Numbered from the stretch's first letter, positions 40,964-52,485 are shown. The stretch: DNA of 64,000 bases from DATKSS01 sp035468355 (GCA_035468355.1 DATITA010000079.1:1-64000); one strand, 5' to 3'. A program made the numbers and translations. Notes: a model not told the origin generated them from the letters alone.

Positions 40964-42211
40964 CTACTCCTGGAATTTGCCGAGCACCACGACGGCGTTG
41001 TGCCCGCCAAAGCCGAATCCGTTCGAGATGGCGATGCGCACGTCCTTTCGCCGAGCCTGGTTGGGCACGTAATCGAGGTCGCACGCAGGGTCGGGGTTCT
41101 CGTAGTTGATGGTCGGATGGATGATGCCCCGGTTGATGGTGAGCAGGGTGGCGATCGCCTCCACCGCACCGGCCGCCCCGAGCAGATGGCCGATCATCGA
41201 CTTGGTGCTGCTGATCGCGACCTTGTAAGCCGATTCGCCCAGCGCGATTTTCAGCGCCTTCGTCTCGCCGGCGTCGTTCAACTGAGTCGATGTGCCGTGC
41301 GCGTTGACGTAGTCGATGTCACCCGGCTCGATGCCCGCGTCGTGCATCGCGAGGGTGATCGCGCGGGCGGGGGCTTCTCCTGTCTCGTCCGGGGCGACCT
41401 GGTGAAACGCGTCACACGTCAACGCAAATCCGAGGACCTCGCCGTAGATGCGCGCTCCGCGGTTGATCGCGTGCTCACGCGACTCCAACACGAGCGTGCC
41501 CGCTCCCTCTCCCGGCACGAAGCCGTCGCGGTCTCGGTCGAACGGCCGGCTCGCCTTCTCGGGCGCGTCGTTGCGGGTGGACAGCGCGCGGATCGCGTTG
41601 AAGGAAGCGATCCCGACCTCGCAGAGCGAGGCTTCGGTCCCACCCGCGAGCATCACGTCGGCGTCTCCGTGCTGAATCATCCGCGTCGCGTCACCCAGCG
41701 TGTGGGTTGACGCGGCGCACGCCGTGGTGATCGTCGTGTTGGGGCCGCGCAGGTGGAAGGCCATCGCGACCGAAGCCGCCGCCATGTTGGGGATGATCAT
41801 CGGCGCGTACAGCGGGTTCAAGCGGCCCTTGTTGGCGAAAGAGATCGCGCCTGACGTCATCTCGATGAATCCTCCGATGCCGGTCCCCATGTCGACGCCG
41901 ACTCGGAAGTCGTCCTCTTTCGACAGGTCCAGGCCGGAGTCGGCAAGCGCCATCCCGGACGCGGCGACCGCCATCTGCGCGAAGCGCGCCATGCGCTGCG
42001 CCACTTTGCGGTCCATAAACTCCTGGGGATCGAACTTGGGCATCTCGCAGGCGAACTTGGTGGTGAGCCTCTCGGATGGGAACAGTTCGATGTTGTGCGC
42101 AGTGCTGCGGCCCTCGATGAGACCGTCCCAGTACTCCTCCAGGTTCTTGCCGAGAGGGTTGACAGTTCCCATGCCGGTCACGACTACTCGCGTGCGGCCG
42201 TTTTTGCTCAC
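40964..42211 (-). CDS. fabF: 3-oxoacyl-ACP synthase II (KAS II)
   Basis: A 415-residue condensing enzyme extending acyl-ACP in fatty acid synthesis. VVVTGMGTVNPLG opens the chain; the catalytic Cys is in ITTACAASTHTLGDA, and the two histidines are in NAHGTSTQLND and SMIGHLLGAAGAVEA. It overlaps the end of plsX by 4 bp and stops 4 bp before the gyrA start. No acpP, fabD or fabG lies here, unlike the usual fab cluster. Confidence 0.95.
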   Translation of the reverse strand: MSKNGRTRVVVTGMGTVNPLGKNLEEYWDGLIEGRSTAHNIELFPSERLTTKFACEMPKFDPQEFMDRKVAQRMARFAQMAVAASGMALADSGLDLSKEDDFRVGVDMGTGIGGFIEMTSGAISFANKGRLNPLYAPMIIPNMAAASVAMAFHLRGPNTTITTACAASTHTLGDATRMIQHGDADVMLAGGTEASLCEVGIASFNAIRALSTRNDAPEKASRPFDRDRDGFVPGEGAGTLVLESREHAINRGARIYGEVLGFALTCDAFHQVAPDETGEAPARAITLAMHDAGIEPGDIDYVNAHGTSTQLNDAGETKALKIALGESAYKVAISSTKSMIGHLLGAAGAVEAIATLLTINRGIIHPTINYENPDPACDLDYVPNQARRKDVRIAISNGFGFGGHNAVVVLGKFQE

Positions 42212-43182
42212 TTTCCCACCTCAGCCCGAATCTTACCGACGAGCTGATTCTGCACCGCGTCGCGCGTGACGCGGATGGCGTTCTTGATCGCGAGCGAGTC
42301 CGAGCGGCCGTGCGCGACCACCGCCACGCCGTCGATCCCGAGCAGCGGCGCGCCGCCGAACTCCCGCCAGTCGATCCGCGAGCGAATCCGGCGCACACCG
42401 GGCCGGATCAGCATTCCGCCCAACTTGCCGAGCAGCGTCTTCGGGATCTCGTCCCGCAGCGTTCGGAAGAGGAAGTCGGCGGTCGCCTCGGCCATCTTGA
42501 TCGCCACGTTGCCCACGAAGCCGTCGGCCACCACGACGTCGGCGCGACCGCTGTAGATGTCCTTCGGCTCGACGTTGCCGATGAACCCGGGCAGCGTGTC
42601 GCGAAGCCGGCGCGACGTATCCTTCACGCGCTCGTCACCTTTCCCCTCCTCCTCGCCGTTGCTGAGGAGGCCCACGCGCGGGTTCTGCCTGCTCATCATC
42701 TCGCGCGCGTACACCGCGCCCATCGCAGCGAACTGGACCAGGTACTCAGGCTTGGAGTCGACGTTGGCGCCGACATCGAGGAAGTAGGCGAAGCCGTCCT
42801 GGGTCGGGACGATGGAGCCGAGGGCGGGCCGCTCCACTCCTTTGATACGGCCCTGGATGAACAGCGCGGCCGCCATGACCGCGCCGGAGTTGCCCGCCGA
42901 CGTCCACCCGTCGGCGCGTCCCTCCTTGCACATCCGAGCGCAAACGCACATCGACGCGTCGGGCTTGGAGCGAACCGCCTGCGCCGGGTGCTCGTCCATG
43001 GCGATGACCTGCGTGCAGGGCACCAGCTGCAGACGAGGATGGTTCTCGAGCAGCGGTTGCACGGCTGCGGGAAGGCCGACCAGCGCGATGTCGATGCCGT
43101 ATTCAGATGCCGCCTCTGACGCGCCGAGCACGACCTGTTCCGGCGCGTGGTCGCCGCCCATGGCGTCGACCGCAATTCGCAC
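42208..43182 (-). CDS. plsX: phosphate acyltransferase PlsX
   Basis: A 324-residue enzyme that makes acyl-phosphate from acyl-ACP for phospholipid synthesis. IAVDAMGGDHAPEQVVLGA is the family start, GNSGAVMAAALF and VDSKPEYLVQFAAMG lie in the core, and DGFVGNVAIKMAEA in the C-terminal part. It starts 9 bp after gyrB and overlaps fabF, so it is part of the gyrase operon. Confidence 0.95.
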   Translation of the reverse strand: MRIAVDAMGGDHAPEQVVLGASEAASEYGIDIALVGLPAAVQPLLENHPRLQLVPCTQVIAMDEHPAQAVRSKPDASMCVCARMCKEGRADGWTSAGNSGAVMAAALFIQGRIKGVERPALGSIVPTQDGFAYFLDVGANVDSKPEYLVQFAAMGAVYAREMMSRQNPRVGLLSNGEEEGKGDERVKDTSRRLRDTLPGFIGNVEPKDIYSGRADVVVADGFVGNVAIKMAEATADFLFRTLRDEIPKTLLGKLGGMLIRPGVRRIRSRIDWREFGGAPLLGIDGVAVVAHGRSDSLAIKNAIRVTRDAVQNQLVGKIRAEVGK

Positions 43183-43191
43183 GAGACCGCC

Positions 43192-45168
<1,977 letters not shown>

Positions 45169-45278
45169 CGGAGAATCGGCCCTCCCAGCGTGGAGAATTC
45201 GTAGGGGTCAACTGGGCAGAGGTTCAGGACTCCAATTCTACCGGATTTCGAATTCAAAAATGGCCCCGGGGGTCCGCC

Positions 45279-46775
45279 TTAACAGGGCTCCGGGATGGGC
45301 GGTTTCCACCTCAGCACCGGGTCCTCACTCAGGCCCTGGACGTACGAGTTGATCCGGCGGGCCGAGGCGACATCGTCCAGGCGTCCGACCGGGAGGTTCC
45401 GGGGTTCCTCGTGGAGGGCTTGGGGATTCGCGCGAGCCTCGGCCACGATCTCTTTGATCGCTTTGGCGAAGGCGTCGAGCGTGGCTTTGGTCTCCGTCTC
45501 GGTCGGCTCGACCATGATCGCCTCGGGCACCACCAGCGGGAAGTAGATCGTCGGCGCGTAGAAGTCGCGATCCAGCAGCGCTTTGGCGATGTCCAGGGCG
45601 CGCACTCCCTGGGGGGCGAGGTGGCGGGCGCTGGCCACGAACTCGTGCATGCACGGGCCCTCGTGAGGTATCTCCAGGTCGTCTTCCACCTGCTTGCGCA
45701 AGTAGTTGGCCGAGAGCACCGCGTCCTGCGAGGCCTGGGTCAGGCCATCACCGCCCATGGCGACGATGTAGGTGTACGCGCGCACGAGCATCCCGAAGTT
45801 GCCGTAGAAGCTGCGCACGCGGCCAATCGACTTGGGCCGCTTGAAGTCAAGCCTGAAGTGTCCGTCGGTGCGCTCAACGGTGGGCGCCGGCAGGAAGGGC
45901 ACCAGGTCGGCCTTCACGCCGACGGGCCCGGCCCCCGGGCCGCCTCCTCCATGCGGGGTGGTGAAGGTCTTGTGCAGGTTCATGTGCACGGCGTCGAAGC
46001 CCATGTCACCCGGCCGGCAGATGCCCATGAAGGCGTTCAGGTTGGCCCCGTCGTAGTAAAGCATGGCGCCGGCCGAGTGCACGCGTTGCGCTATATCCAG
46101 TATCTCGCGCTCGAATAGGCCCAATGTGTTGGGGTTGGTCAGCATCAGAGCTGCGGTGCGCGGCGACAGCTTCGATTCCAGGTCCGCGAGGTGCAAGCGC
46201 CCATCGGACCCGGATTTGACCTCGACCACCTGGAAGCCGTTGAGAGCGGCGCTGGCCGGGTTGGTCCCGTGCGCGGAGTCGGGAACCAGCACCTCGGTCC
46301 GGGCCTCCCCCCGCGAACGCTGGTAGGCCTGGATCATGCGCAGGGCGGTCCATTCGCCGTGCGCGCCCGCTGCCGGCTGCAGCGTCACGCGGTCGACGCC
46401 GACGATCGCGCACAGCGCGCGTTCGAGGCGCCACATGAGCTCGAGCGCTCCCTGGACGGTCTCCTCGTCCTGGTACGGGTGAAGGCCGGCGAACCCCGGC
46501 AGGGCGGCGGCGGCCTCGTTGGCGACCGGGTTGTACTTCATGGTGCAGCTGCCGAGGGGGTAGAACTGCTCGCTGATCGAGTAGTTCAAGGACGCCATCC
46601 GGCTGTAGTGGCGCATGATCTCGGGCTCGCTGAGGCGCGGCAGGCCGGGGGGGCTGGCCCGCAGCAGGCCCGAGGGCAGAACGTCTGCTGGGCCTGGCAA
46701 GGCGGGGTCAGCAACCGGCAGGCGCGGGGGCTGCGCGCCGGGCCGGCTGAGCTCGAAGCTGAGTGGTTCGCTCAT
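45279..46775 (-). CDS. gcvPB: glycine dehydrogenase (decarboxylating) subunit 2
   Basis: A 498-residue PLP-binding half of split P-protein, which decarboxylates glycine and passes aminomethyl to GcvH. The N-terminus has MRHYSRMASLNYSISEQFYPLGSCTMKYNP; the PLP lysine is in HMNLHKTFTTPHGGGGPG. The split form is normal for Gram-positives and Chloroflexota-like groups. It overlaps gcvPA by 4 bp and ends the operon. The gap to gyrB shows no clear terminator. Confidence 0.95.
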   Translation of the reverse strand: MSEPLSFELSRPGAQPPRLPVADPALPGPADVLPSGLLRASPPGLPRLSEPEIMRHYSRMASLNYSISEQFYPLGSCTMKYNPVANEAAAALPGFAGLHPYQDEETVQGALELMWRLERALCAIVGVDRVTLQPAAGAHGEWTALRMIQAYQRSRGEARTEVLVPDSAHGTNPASAALNGFQVVEVKSGSDGRLHLADLESKLSPRTAALMLTNPNTLGLFEREILDIAQRVHSAGAMLYYDGANLNAFMGICRPGDMGFDAVHMNLHKTFTTPHGGGGPGAGPVGVKADLVPFLPAPTVERTDGHFRLDFKRPKSIGRVRSFYGNFGMLVRAYTYIVAMGGDGLTQASQDAVLSANYLRKQVEDDLEIPHEGPCMHEFVASARHLAPQGVRALDIAKALLDRDFYAPTIYFPLVVPEAIMVEPTETETKATLDAFAKAIKEIVAEARANPQALHEEPRNLPVGRLDDVASARRINSYVQGLSEDPVLRWKPPIPEPC

Positions 46776-48064
46776 GACTCCAGGACCGCCAGCAGCTCGT
46801 CCATGGCGCCGGGGTCGTTGACCTCGGTGCAGGTGAACGTGACCACACCTTTGAGCTCGCGGAACCAGCGGTGTACGTCGAGCGGCCCGAGGATGCCCTT
46901 GCGAGCCAGCTTGCGGATCACGGCCGGCGCCTTGGGCACTCTGACCGGAAACTCATTGAGAAACTGGCGCTCCGGGAAGGCGAGCTCCCAGCCTGGCAGC
47001 GCGGCCAGGCGCTCGGCCAGCGCGTGGGCCCGCTTGAAGCTGACCTCAGCCACCTGCCGGAGGCCTTCCGGCCCCATGTAGGTCATGTACACGCTCGCCG
47101 CCAGGGCGCACAGCGAATGGTTGGTGCAGATGTTGGAGGTGGCCTTCTCGCGCCTTATGTGCTGCTCCCGCGCCGCCAATGCGAGCACGAAACCCCGGCG
47201 CCCGGCGGCGTCGTGCGCGGAGCCCACCAGCCGCCCGGGAAGACGCCGCACCAGCTGCCTGCGGCAGGCGATGAAACCGACGTGCGGACCGCCGTAGCTC
47301 GGCTGGAGCCCCAGCTGTTGGCCTTCTCCGACGGCGATGTCGGCCCCGTACTCGCCGGGCGGCTTGAGGATGGCCAGGCTGATCGGGTCGACGCAGGCGA
47401 TGGCCAGCGCGCCCACCTGGTGGGCTACCTCGGTGAGCGCCTCGGCGTCGCTCAACAGGCCCAAGAAATCCGGTTGCTGGAAGATGACGGCCGCGGTCTT
47501 CGAGCTCGGCTCCGATCCCTTGCGGACCTTGATCCCCCGACCCTCGCTGAAGGCGCGAAGCACCTCGAGATATTCCGGGTGCAGGTAGCCGGCCACAAGG
47601 ACCTCGGTTCGGTCGGTCTGGATGTGGGCCATCATGGCCGCCTCGGCCACCGCGGTCGCGCCGTCGTACAGGGAGGCGTTCGCGACGTCGAGCGCGGTCA
47701 GCTCGGCGATCATGGTCTGGAACTCGTAGATCGCCTGCAAGGTGCCCTGGCTGGCCTCTGGCTGGTAGGGCGTATAGGCGGTGTAGAACTCGGGCTTGGA
47801 GGTCACCGCGGCCACCGCGGCCGGGACGAAGCGACGGTAGACGCCGCCTCCGCGAAACGTCAGGCGGTCGGGGAAGACCCGGTTGCGGGCGGCCAGGGCG
47901 GTGATCTCGGCCATCGTCTCGAACTCGGACAGCCCGGCTGGCAGCTCGAGTTCTTTGATCCGCAGGGACCTCGGGATGTCGACCAGCAGGTCGTCCATCG
48001 ACTTCACGCCGATCGCCTCAAGCATCGCGGCCCGCTCTTCGGGGGAATGGACGAGGTAAGGCAC
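46772..48064 (-). CDS. gcvPA: glycine dehydrogenase (decarboxylating) subunit 1
   Basis: A 430-residue partner subunit of split glycine decarboxylase. It begins MPYLVHSPEERAAMLEAIG and has VYRRFVPAAVAAVTSKPEFYTAYTPYQPEASQG, LDVANASLYDGATAVAEA and GGPHVGFIACR, all standard for GcvPA. It starts at once after the gcvH stop. Confidence 0.95.
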   Translation of the reverse strand: MPYLVHSPEERAAMLEAIGVKSMDDLLVDIPRSLRIKELELPAGLSEFETMAEITALAARNRVFPDRLTFRGGGVYRRFVPAAVAAVTSKPEFYTAYTPYQPEASQGTLQAIYEFQTMIAELTALDVANASLYDGATAVAEAAMMAHIQTDRTEVLVAGYLHPEYLEVLRAFSEGRGIKVRKGSEPSSKTAAVIFQQPDFLGLLSDAEALTEVAHQVGALAIACVDPISLAILKPPGEYGADIAVGEGQQLGLQPSYGGPHVGFIACRRQLVRRLPGRLVGSAHDAAGRRGFVLALAAREQHIRREKATSNICTNHSLCALAASVYMTYMGPEGLRQVAEVSFKRAHALAERLAALPGWELAFPERQFLNEFPVRVPKAPAVIRKLARKGILGPLDVHRWFRELKGVVTFTCTEVNDPGAMDELLAVLES

Positions 48065-48442
48065 CTAGTGCGCGGACGCCTCCGTGACCTTCTGGTAGCC
48101 GGCCTCATCGAGCAGGTCCGCCGGAAGCTCGCCGGTCAGCTCGAGCTTGAGGATCCAGCCCTCGCCATAGGGGTCCGAGTTGATGAGCTCAGGCTTGCCG
48201 GCAAGCTTCTCGTTCACTGCCGTGATGCGGCCCGCCACCGGCGAATACAGGTCGCTGGCGGCCTTGACCGACTCCACGACGCCGAAGCTCTCCCTCTCGG
48301 CGACCTTGCGGCCGGTGCTCGGGAGCTCCAGGAAGACGACGTCACCCAGCTGGGATTGCGCGAAGTCGGTGATGCCGACCGTCGCAGTTTTGCCGTCGAC
48401 CGTAACCCACTCGTGCGACTTGGTGTACCGGCGGTCAGCCAT
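48065..48442 (-). CDS. gcvH: glycine cleavage system H protein
   Basis: A 125-residue lipoyl carrier that shuttles the aminomethyl group between P, T and L proteins. The lipoyl lysine is about residue 60 in ESFGVVESVKAASDLYSPVAG. YTKSHEWVTVDG opens the fold. It lies 35 bp after gcvT. No lipoate ligase or gcvL gene is near. Confidence 0.96.
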   Translation of the reverse strand: MADRRYTKSHEWVTVDGKTATVGITDFAQSQLGDVVFLELPSTGRKVAERESFGVVESVKAASDLYSPVAGRITAVNEKLAGKPELINSDPYGEGWILKLELTGELPADLLDEAGYQKVTEASAH

Positions 48443-48477
48443 TCGACTCTCCTCCTCTTCGGTTCAGCCGCGTCTGC

Positions 48478-49581
48478 TCAGGACCTGGGGGTGACGGCCG
48501 AGCGCGCGGAGCCCCTGTAGAAGGGAAGCTTCACCACCTCGGCAGGGGCCTTCCGGCCACGCACGTCGACCTCGACCCTGTCTCCGACTCGCAATGATGC
48601 GGCTTCCACCAGGGCGAGCGCGATGGGATGGCCGAGGAAGAACGAATGGGTCCCGCTCGTCACAGCGCCGACCTGCTTGCCGCTGACCGTGACGGCGGCG
48701 CCGTGGCGCGGGATGTTGGCCGGGTCGGTCTTCAATCCGACCAGCGTTCGGCGCGGTCCCTCCTGTTTGACGCGCGCCAGCGCCGCCTTGCCGACGAAAT
48801 CAGACTTCGCGAGCTTGACGGTCCAGCCGAGGCCGGCTTCATAAGGGTTGACCGACTCATCCATGTCATTTCCGTACAGCCGCAGCGCCGCCTCGAGCCG
48901 CGTCGCATCGCGGGCGCCGAGGCCGGCGGGCAAGACGCCGGCGCTCTTGCCCTTGGCCAGGATCGCGTCCCAGACGTCGCCGATCCTGTCGGACCGGACG
49001 AACATCTCGAAGCCGTCCTCCCCTGTGTAGCCCGTGCGCGAGATGAGCGCGTCGACGCCTGCGACGCGGCCGGGCTGAAAACCGAAATACGGGATGCCGT
49101 CGGTGGCGGAGCTGCCATCCGGCAGCAGCTCGTGCGCACGCGGCCCCTGGAAGGCGATGAGAGCGAGGTCCAGGGTGTGGTCGTCTATCGAGACGTGGGC
49201 GTGCAGGTGCCCGCGCATCCATGCCGTGTCCTTGTCTCGGTTGGACGCGTTGACCACGACCAGGAAGCGTTCGGGCGTCTCGCGATACACGACCAGGTCG
49301 TCGACGACTCCGCCATCGTCCTTGCACATGAGGGTGTAGATGGCGTGACCCGGCTCGACGGCCGCGATGTCGTTGGTCAGCAGCTCCTGCAGGAAGGCCT
49401 CCGCCCTCTGGCCTTCGACGATCAACCTCCCCATGTGGGAAACGTCGAAGAGGCCGGCGGCCTCGCGGACCGCGAAGTGCTCTTCACGAATCGACGTGTA
49501 TTGCTGCGGCATGTCCCAGCCGCCGAAGTCCACCATCCGCCCGCCGAGCGCAACGTGGCGGTCGTACAGCGGCGTGCGCAT
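48478..49581 (-). CDS. gcvT: glycine cleavage system T protein (aminomethyltransferase)
   Basis: A 367-residue enzyme that moves the methylene group from GcvH to tetrahydrofolate, releasing ammonia. RTPLYDRHVALGGRMVDFGGWDMP and FDVSHMGRLIVEG form the folate-binding start with the key Asp, and SRTGYTGEDGFEMF lies in the middle. ATG at 49581 is the conserved start. Longer frames read into the sigma-like gene, which ends 7 bp upstream, so the genes are probably cotranscribed. Confidence 0.95.
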   Translation of the reverse strand: MRTPLYDRHVALGGRMVDFGGWDMPQQYTSIREEHFAVREAAGLFDVSHMGRLIVEGQRAEAFLQELLTNDIAAVEPGHAIYTLMCKDDGGVVDDLVVYRETPERFLVVVNASNRDKDTAWMRGHLHAHVSIDDHTLDLALIAFQGPRAHELLPDGSSATDGIPYFGFQPGRVAGVDALISRTGYTGEDGFEMFVRSDRIGDVWDAILAKGKSAGVLPAGLGARDATRLEAALRLYGNDMDESVNPYEAGLGWTVKLAKSDFVGKAALARVKQEGPRRTLVGLKTDPANIPRHGAAVTVSGKQVGAVTSGTHSFFLGHPIALALVEAASLRVGDRVEVDVRGRKAPAEVVKLPFYRGSARSAVTPRS

Positions 49582-49588
49582 GGGCGCG

Positions 49589-50233
49589 CTAGGCGTCAAG
49601 TTCTGGGCGCTCGTCGGCGTCGAAATCGATGGTCGCGGGGTCGACGAAGGCGAGCAGCTCCGCATCGTGTCTGCCTCGGGCGTCGGCCACGACCTGCGCC
49701 ACGTACAGCGTGCGGTCGACCGTCCATTCGAGCTTTTCCGCGATTTCGGACGTGACGGGTTCGCGCTGCAGCTCGCGGCGGAGCACGAGCTCGGCGCGTT
49801 CGTAATCCGTCGCCGCAGCCACGAGAAGGTGGGCATCGCGGACCGCGGCCGCCTCGGCCGCGATCGCGGACTCCATCTGCTCCAGCACCTTGCGTTCGGC
49901 GTAGACGGTAAAGCTCGTCTCGCCGCTGGTCGAGAAGCTGCGCACGGCTTCGAGCAATCCGATCGCGCCCTCCTGGACGAGGTCGAGGACGGACAGCCCT
50001 TGCTCGCCGCGCTCCGTGGCGAGGCGCATGACCATGGTCATGTTGGTGGCGACGAGGCGATCCTCGCTGGAGCGGTCTCCGAGCGCGGACCGGTGTAGCA
50101 AGCGTTCCTCGTCGGCGGGTTGCAGTGGGTCATGGCTGCGTGCCTGCCGGTGTAGCTCGCCCAGGAGGGCTTCGTCGCCGCCCATCGGAGGCAGCTGCCC
50201 GGACTGGTCTTCTCGGTTTGTATAGAGCCCCAT
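49589..50233 (-). CDS. sigma-70-like protein lacking region 4
   Basis: About 214 residues. The middle looks like sigma region 2 (LVATNMTMVMRLATERGEQGLSVLDLVQEGAIGLLEAVRSFS, then FTVYAERKVLEQMESAI), but the tryptophan-rich -10 melting motif (usually YATWWIRQAI) is replaced. A region 3-like part follows (RRELQREPVTSEIAEKLEWTVDRT). The acidic C-terminus replaces region 4, so -35 recognition seems impossible. ATG at 50233 is the preferred start. It heads the gcvT-gcvH-gcvPA-gcvPB run. A true sigma, a partner of another factor or an antagonist are all possible. Confidence 0.7.
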   Translation of the reverse strand: MGLYTNREDQSGQLPPMGGDEALLGELHRQARSHDPLQPADEERLLHRSALGDRSSEDRLVATNMTMVMRLATERGEQGLSVLDLVQEGAIGLLEAVRSFSTSGETSFTVYAERKVLEQMESAIAAEAAAVRDAHLLVAAATDYERAELVLRRELQREPVTSEIAEKLEWTVDRTLYVAQVVADARGRHDAELLAFVDPATIDFDADERPELDA

Positions 50234-50341
50234 CCCACGCGATTCTACGCCCGGCCCAGGCGCGGTCCCGGGACCGCGGTGGACGGGATGTTCCACGTTT
50301 TACATGGTCGTGGAAGCCTGCGGATTGCCATACTCGGTGCC

Positions 50342-51664
50342 ATGCGCAAGCGTTCGGCGCTGCGACTCGTGGGCTGCCTGTTTGCGCTGGCCGCCCTCTC
50401 GCCTTGGGCCGCCTCCGCGGCCACCCCACGCGTCGAGCAGGCGGACCTCACCGGCGACATCAACACGATCATGGCGTCGTATATCGAGAGCTCGGTTAGC
50501 CGCGCCGAGGCGGACCACGCCAACGCGCTGCTGGTGGTGATGAACACCCCTGGCGGCATCTCCACCTCCATGGACGACATCGTCACAAGCCTGCTCAATT
50601 CCTCCGTACCCGTGGTCGTCTTTGTGTACCCGAGCGGCGCGCGCGCCGCTTCGGCCGGTCTGTTCGTGGCCCAGGCCGCCGACGTGCTAGCCATGGCGCC
50701 CGGCACCAACATCGGATCGGCGCACCCCATCGACGCCTCGGGGGCAAACCTGACCGGGGACCTCGGCGCGAAAGTCTTGAACGACGCGGTGACCCGAGTC
50801 CGAGCCCTGGCTTCGATGCACGGTCGCAACGCCGACTGGGCGGAGCAGGCGGTGCGCAACAGCGTGAACATCAATGCCGAGCAGGCGGTCAGCCTGCACG
50901 TCGCCGACGTCGAGGCGACCGACCCGGCGTCCTTGATGAATCTGATCGACGGACGCTCGCTCCCGCGCGCCAGCACGGCCCTCGTGCTGCACACCGCCGG
51001 CGCCCAGATCGGTGATTTCCCGATGCCGTTCTGGCAGGTGTTCTTGAACGCCCTGATCGACCCGACGATCGCGGCGCTGCTGATCATCGTCGCGGGTTAC
51101 GGCATCATCACCGAGATGTCGACACCCGGCGCCATCCTGCCGGGGGTCATCGGGGGCCTGGCTGCGATCTTGGCCATCGTGTCGCTCGCCAACCTGCCCG
51201 TGAACATCGCCGGGGCGTTGATGATGCTCCTCGCCTTCATCCTCTTCATCGCCGATTTGAAAGCCCCGACGCACGGCATCCTCAGCGTCGGAGGCGTATT
51301 CGCGCTCGTCTTGGGCATGGCGTTTCTCATCAACACGGGACCGGTCGGGCTGGGCGTCAATCCTTGGATTTCCCTGGTCACGGGCTTGCTGACGCTTGCC
51401 TTCTTCGCCTTGTTCATCCGTAAGGTGGTTGCCGCGCGACACCGCCCGGTGTTTTCGGGAGCCGAAAGCCTGGTGGGCTCGGTGGGCGAGGCGCGCGAGG
51501 ACCTCGCCCCGCAAGGTCTAGTCTTTGTCGCAGGGGCCCTTTGGAAAGCCGTCGCGGCCCCCGCCACGATCCACGCCGGGTCGCCGGTGAAAGTGGTCGG
51601 GCGCCGAGGGCTCGAGCTCGAAGTGGTGCCCGGTGGGAACGGAAAAGCGGAGGAGAAGAATTAG
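50342..51664 (+). CDS. NfeD-family membrane serine protease (ClpP-class)
   Basis: A 440-residue long-form NfeD protein. Signal sequence at 1-26 (VGCLFALAALSPWAASA), a ClpP/SppA-like protease domain at 40-210 with NTPGGISTSMDDIV and the nucleophile region PSGARAASAGLFVAQAAD, four to five TM helices at 230-365, and an OB-like NfeD C-terminal domain. Such proteins cut stomatin-type partners; a stomatin gene follows with a 1-bp overlap. ATG at 50342 gives the signal peptide its natural start. Confidence 0.88.
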   Translation: MRKRSALRLVGCLFALAALSPWAASAATPRVEQADLTGDINTIMASYIESSVSRAEADHANALLVVMNTPGGISTSMDDIVTSLLNSSVPVVVFVYPSGARAASAGLFVAQAADVLAMAPGTNIGSAHPIDASGANLTGDLGAKVLNDAVTRVRALASMHGRNADWAEQAVRNSVNINAEQAVSLHVADVEATDPASLMNLIDGRSLPRASTALVLHTAGAQIGDFPMPFWQVFLNALIDPTIAALLIIVAGYGIITEMSTPGAILPGVIGGLAAILAIVSLANLPVNIAGALMMLLAFILFIADLKAPTHGILSVGGVFALVLGMAFLINTGPVGLGVNPWISLVTGLLTLAFFALFIRKVVAARHRPVFSGAESLVGSVGEAREDLAPQGLVFVAGALWKAVAAPATIHAGSPVKVVGRRGLELEVVPGGNGKAEEKN

Positions 51665-52485
51665 TGGACGTCACCTCGCTCGTCATCCTTGCTGTGGTCA
51701 TCGTCCTCATCCTCGTCATCCTCTTCTCGAGCCTTAGGATCGCGAACGAGTACGAGCGCGGCGTGGTATTCCGCCTCGGCCGCTTGATCCCGCTGAAGGG
51801 ACCGGGCCTCTTCTTCATCATCCCCTTCGGCATCGACCGCCTGGTCAAGATCGACCTTCGCACGATCACCCTCGAGGTGCCTCCCCAGGAGGTGATCACC
51901 AACGACAACGTGACGGCCAAGGTCAACGCCGTGATCTATTTCCAGGTGATCGACGCGCGTAAAGCGGTGACGCAGGTCCTGAACTACATCAACGCCACCT
52001 CGCAGATCGCCCAGACGACGCTGCGCGCGGCCCTCGGCCAGGCCACCCTCGACGAGCTGCTGGCCAACCGCGAGAAGATCAACCAGAACCTGCAGAAGAT
52101 CATCGACGAGCAGACCGAGCCGTGGGGCATCAAGGTGGCGGTGGTCGAGATCAAGGATGTGGAGCTTCCGTCCACCATGCAGCGGGCCATGGCCAAGCAG
52201 GCCGAGGCCGAGCGTGAGAAGCGGGCCAAGATCATCAATGCCGACGGAGAGTTCCAGGCCTCGCAGACCCTGGCCAACGCCGCGCAGGTGATCTCGTCTC
52301 AGCAGGGCGCGCTGCAACTGCGCTTTCTACAGACCATGGTGGAGATCGGGTCCGAGAAGAACACGACCATCTTGCTGCCGTTCCCCATCGAGCTCATCAC
52401 TCCCCTCATCGAGTTCGGCAAGCGCCTCGACACGTCGTCTCCGCCGCCCCTCCCGGTTGCCGATAAGAGCCCGAAGTCGGGCTGA
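51664..52485 (+). CDS. SPFH/stomatin-like protein (slipin)
   Basis: A 273-residue membrane-associated SPFH protein. An N-terminal TM helix (residues 5-25) precedes ERGVVFRLGRLIPLKGPGLFFIIPFGIDRLVKID, QEVITNDNVTAKVNAVIYFQV, and the coiled-coil AMAKQAEAEREKRAKIINADGEFQA. It forms ring-like membrane scaffolds and is the expected partner of the NfeD protease just upstream. Start is GTG at 51664, overlapping the nfeD stop. Confidence 0.92.
   Translation: MDVTSLVILAVVIVLILVILFSSLRIANEYERGVVFRLGRLIPLKGPGLFFIIPFGIDRLVKIDLRTITLEVPPQEVITNDNVTAKVNAVIYFQVIDARKAVTQVLNYINATSQIAQTTLRAALGQATLDELLANREKINQNLQKIIDEQTEPWGIKVAVVEIKDVELPSTMQRAMAKQAEAEREKRAKIINADGEFQASQTLANAAQVISSQQGALQLRFLQTMVEIGSEKNTTILLPFPIELITPLIEFGKRLDTSSPPPLPVADKSPKSG

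Noticed and set aside
46871..48520. 549-codon plus-strand frame
   Set aside because: Antisense to gcvPA and gcvH. No family motifs and the composition of a mirror frame.
50234..50341. Glycine riboswitch before the gcv operon
   Set aside because: The gap between the sigma-like gene and nfeD is only about 108 bp and lacks the glycine aptamer core; no tandem aptamer is visible.
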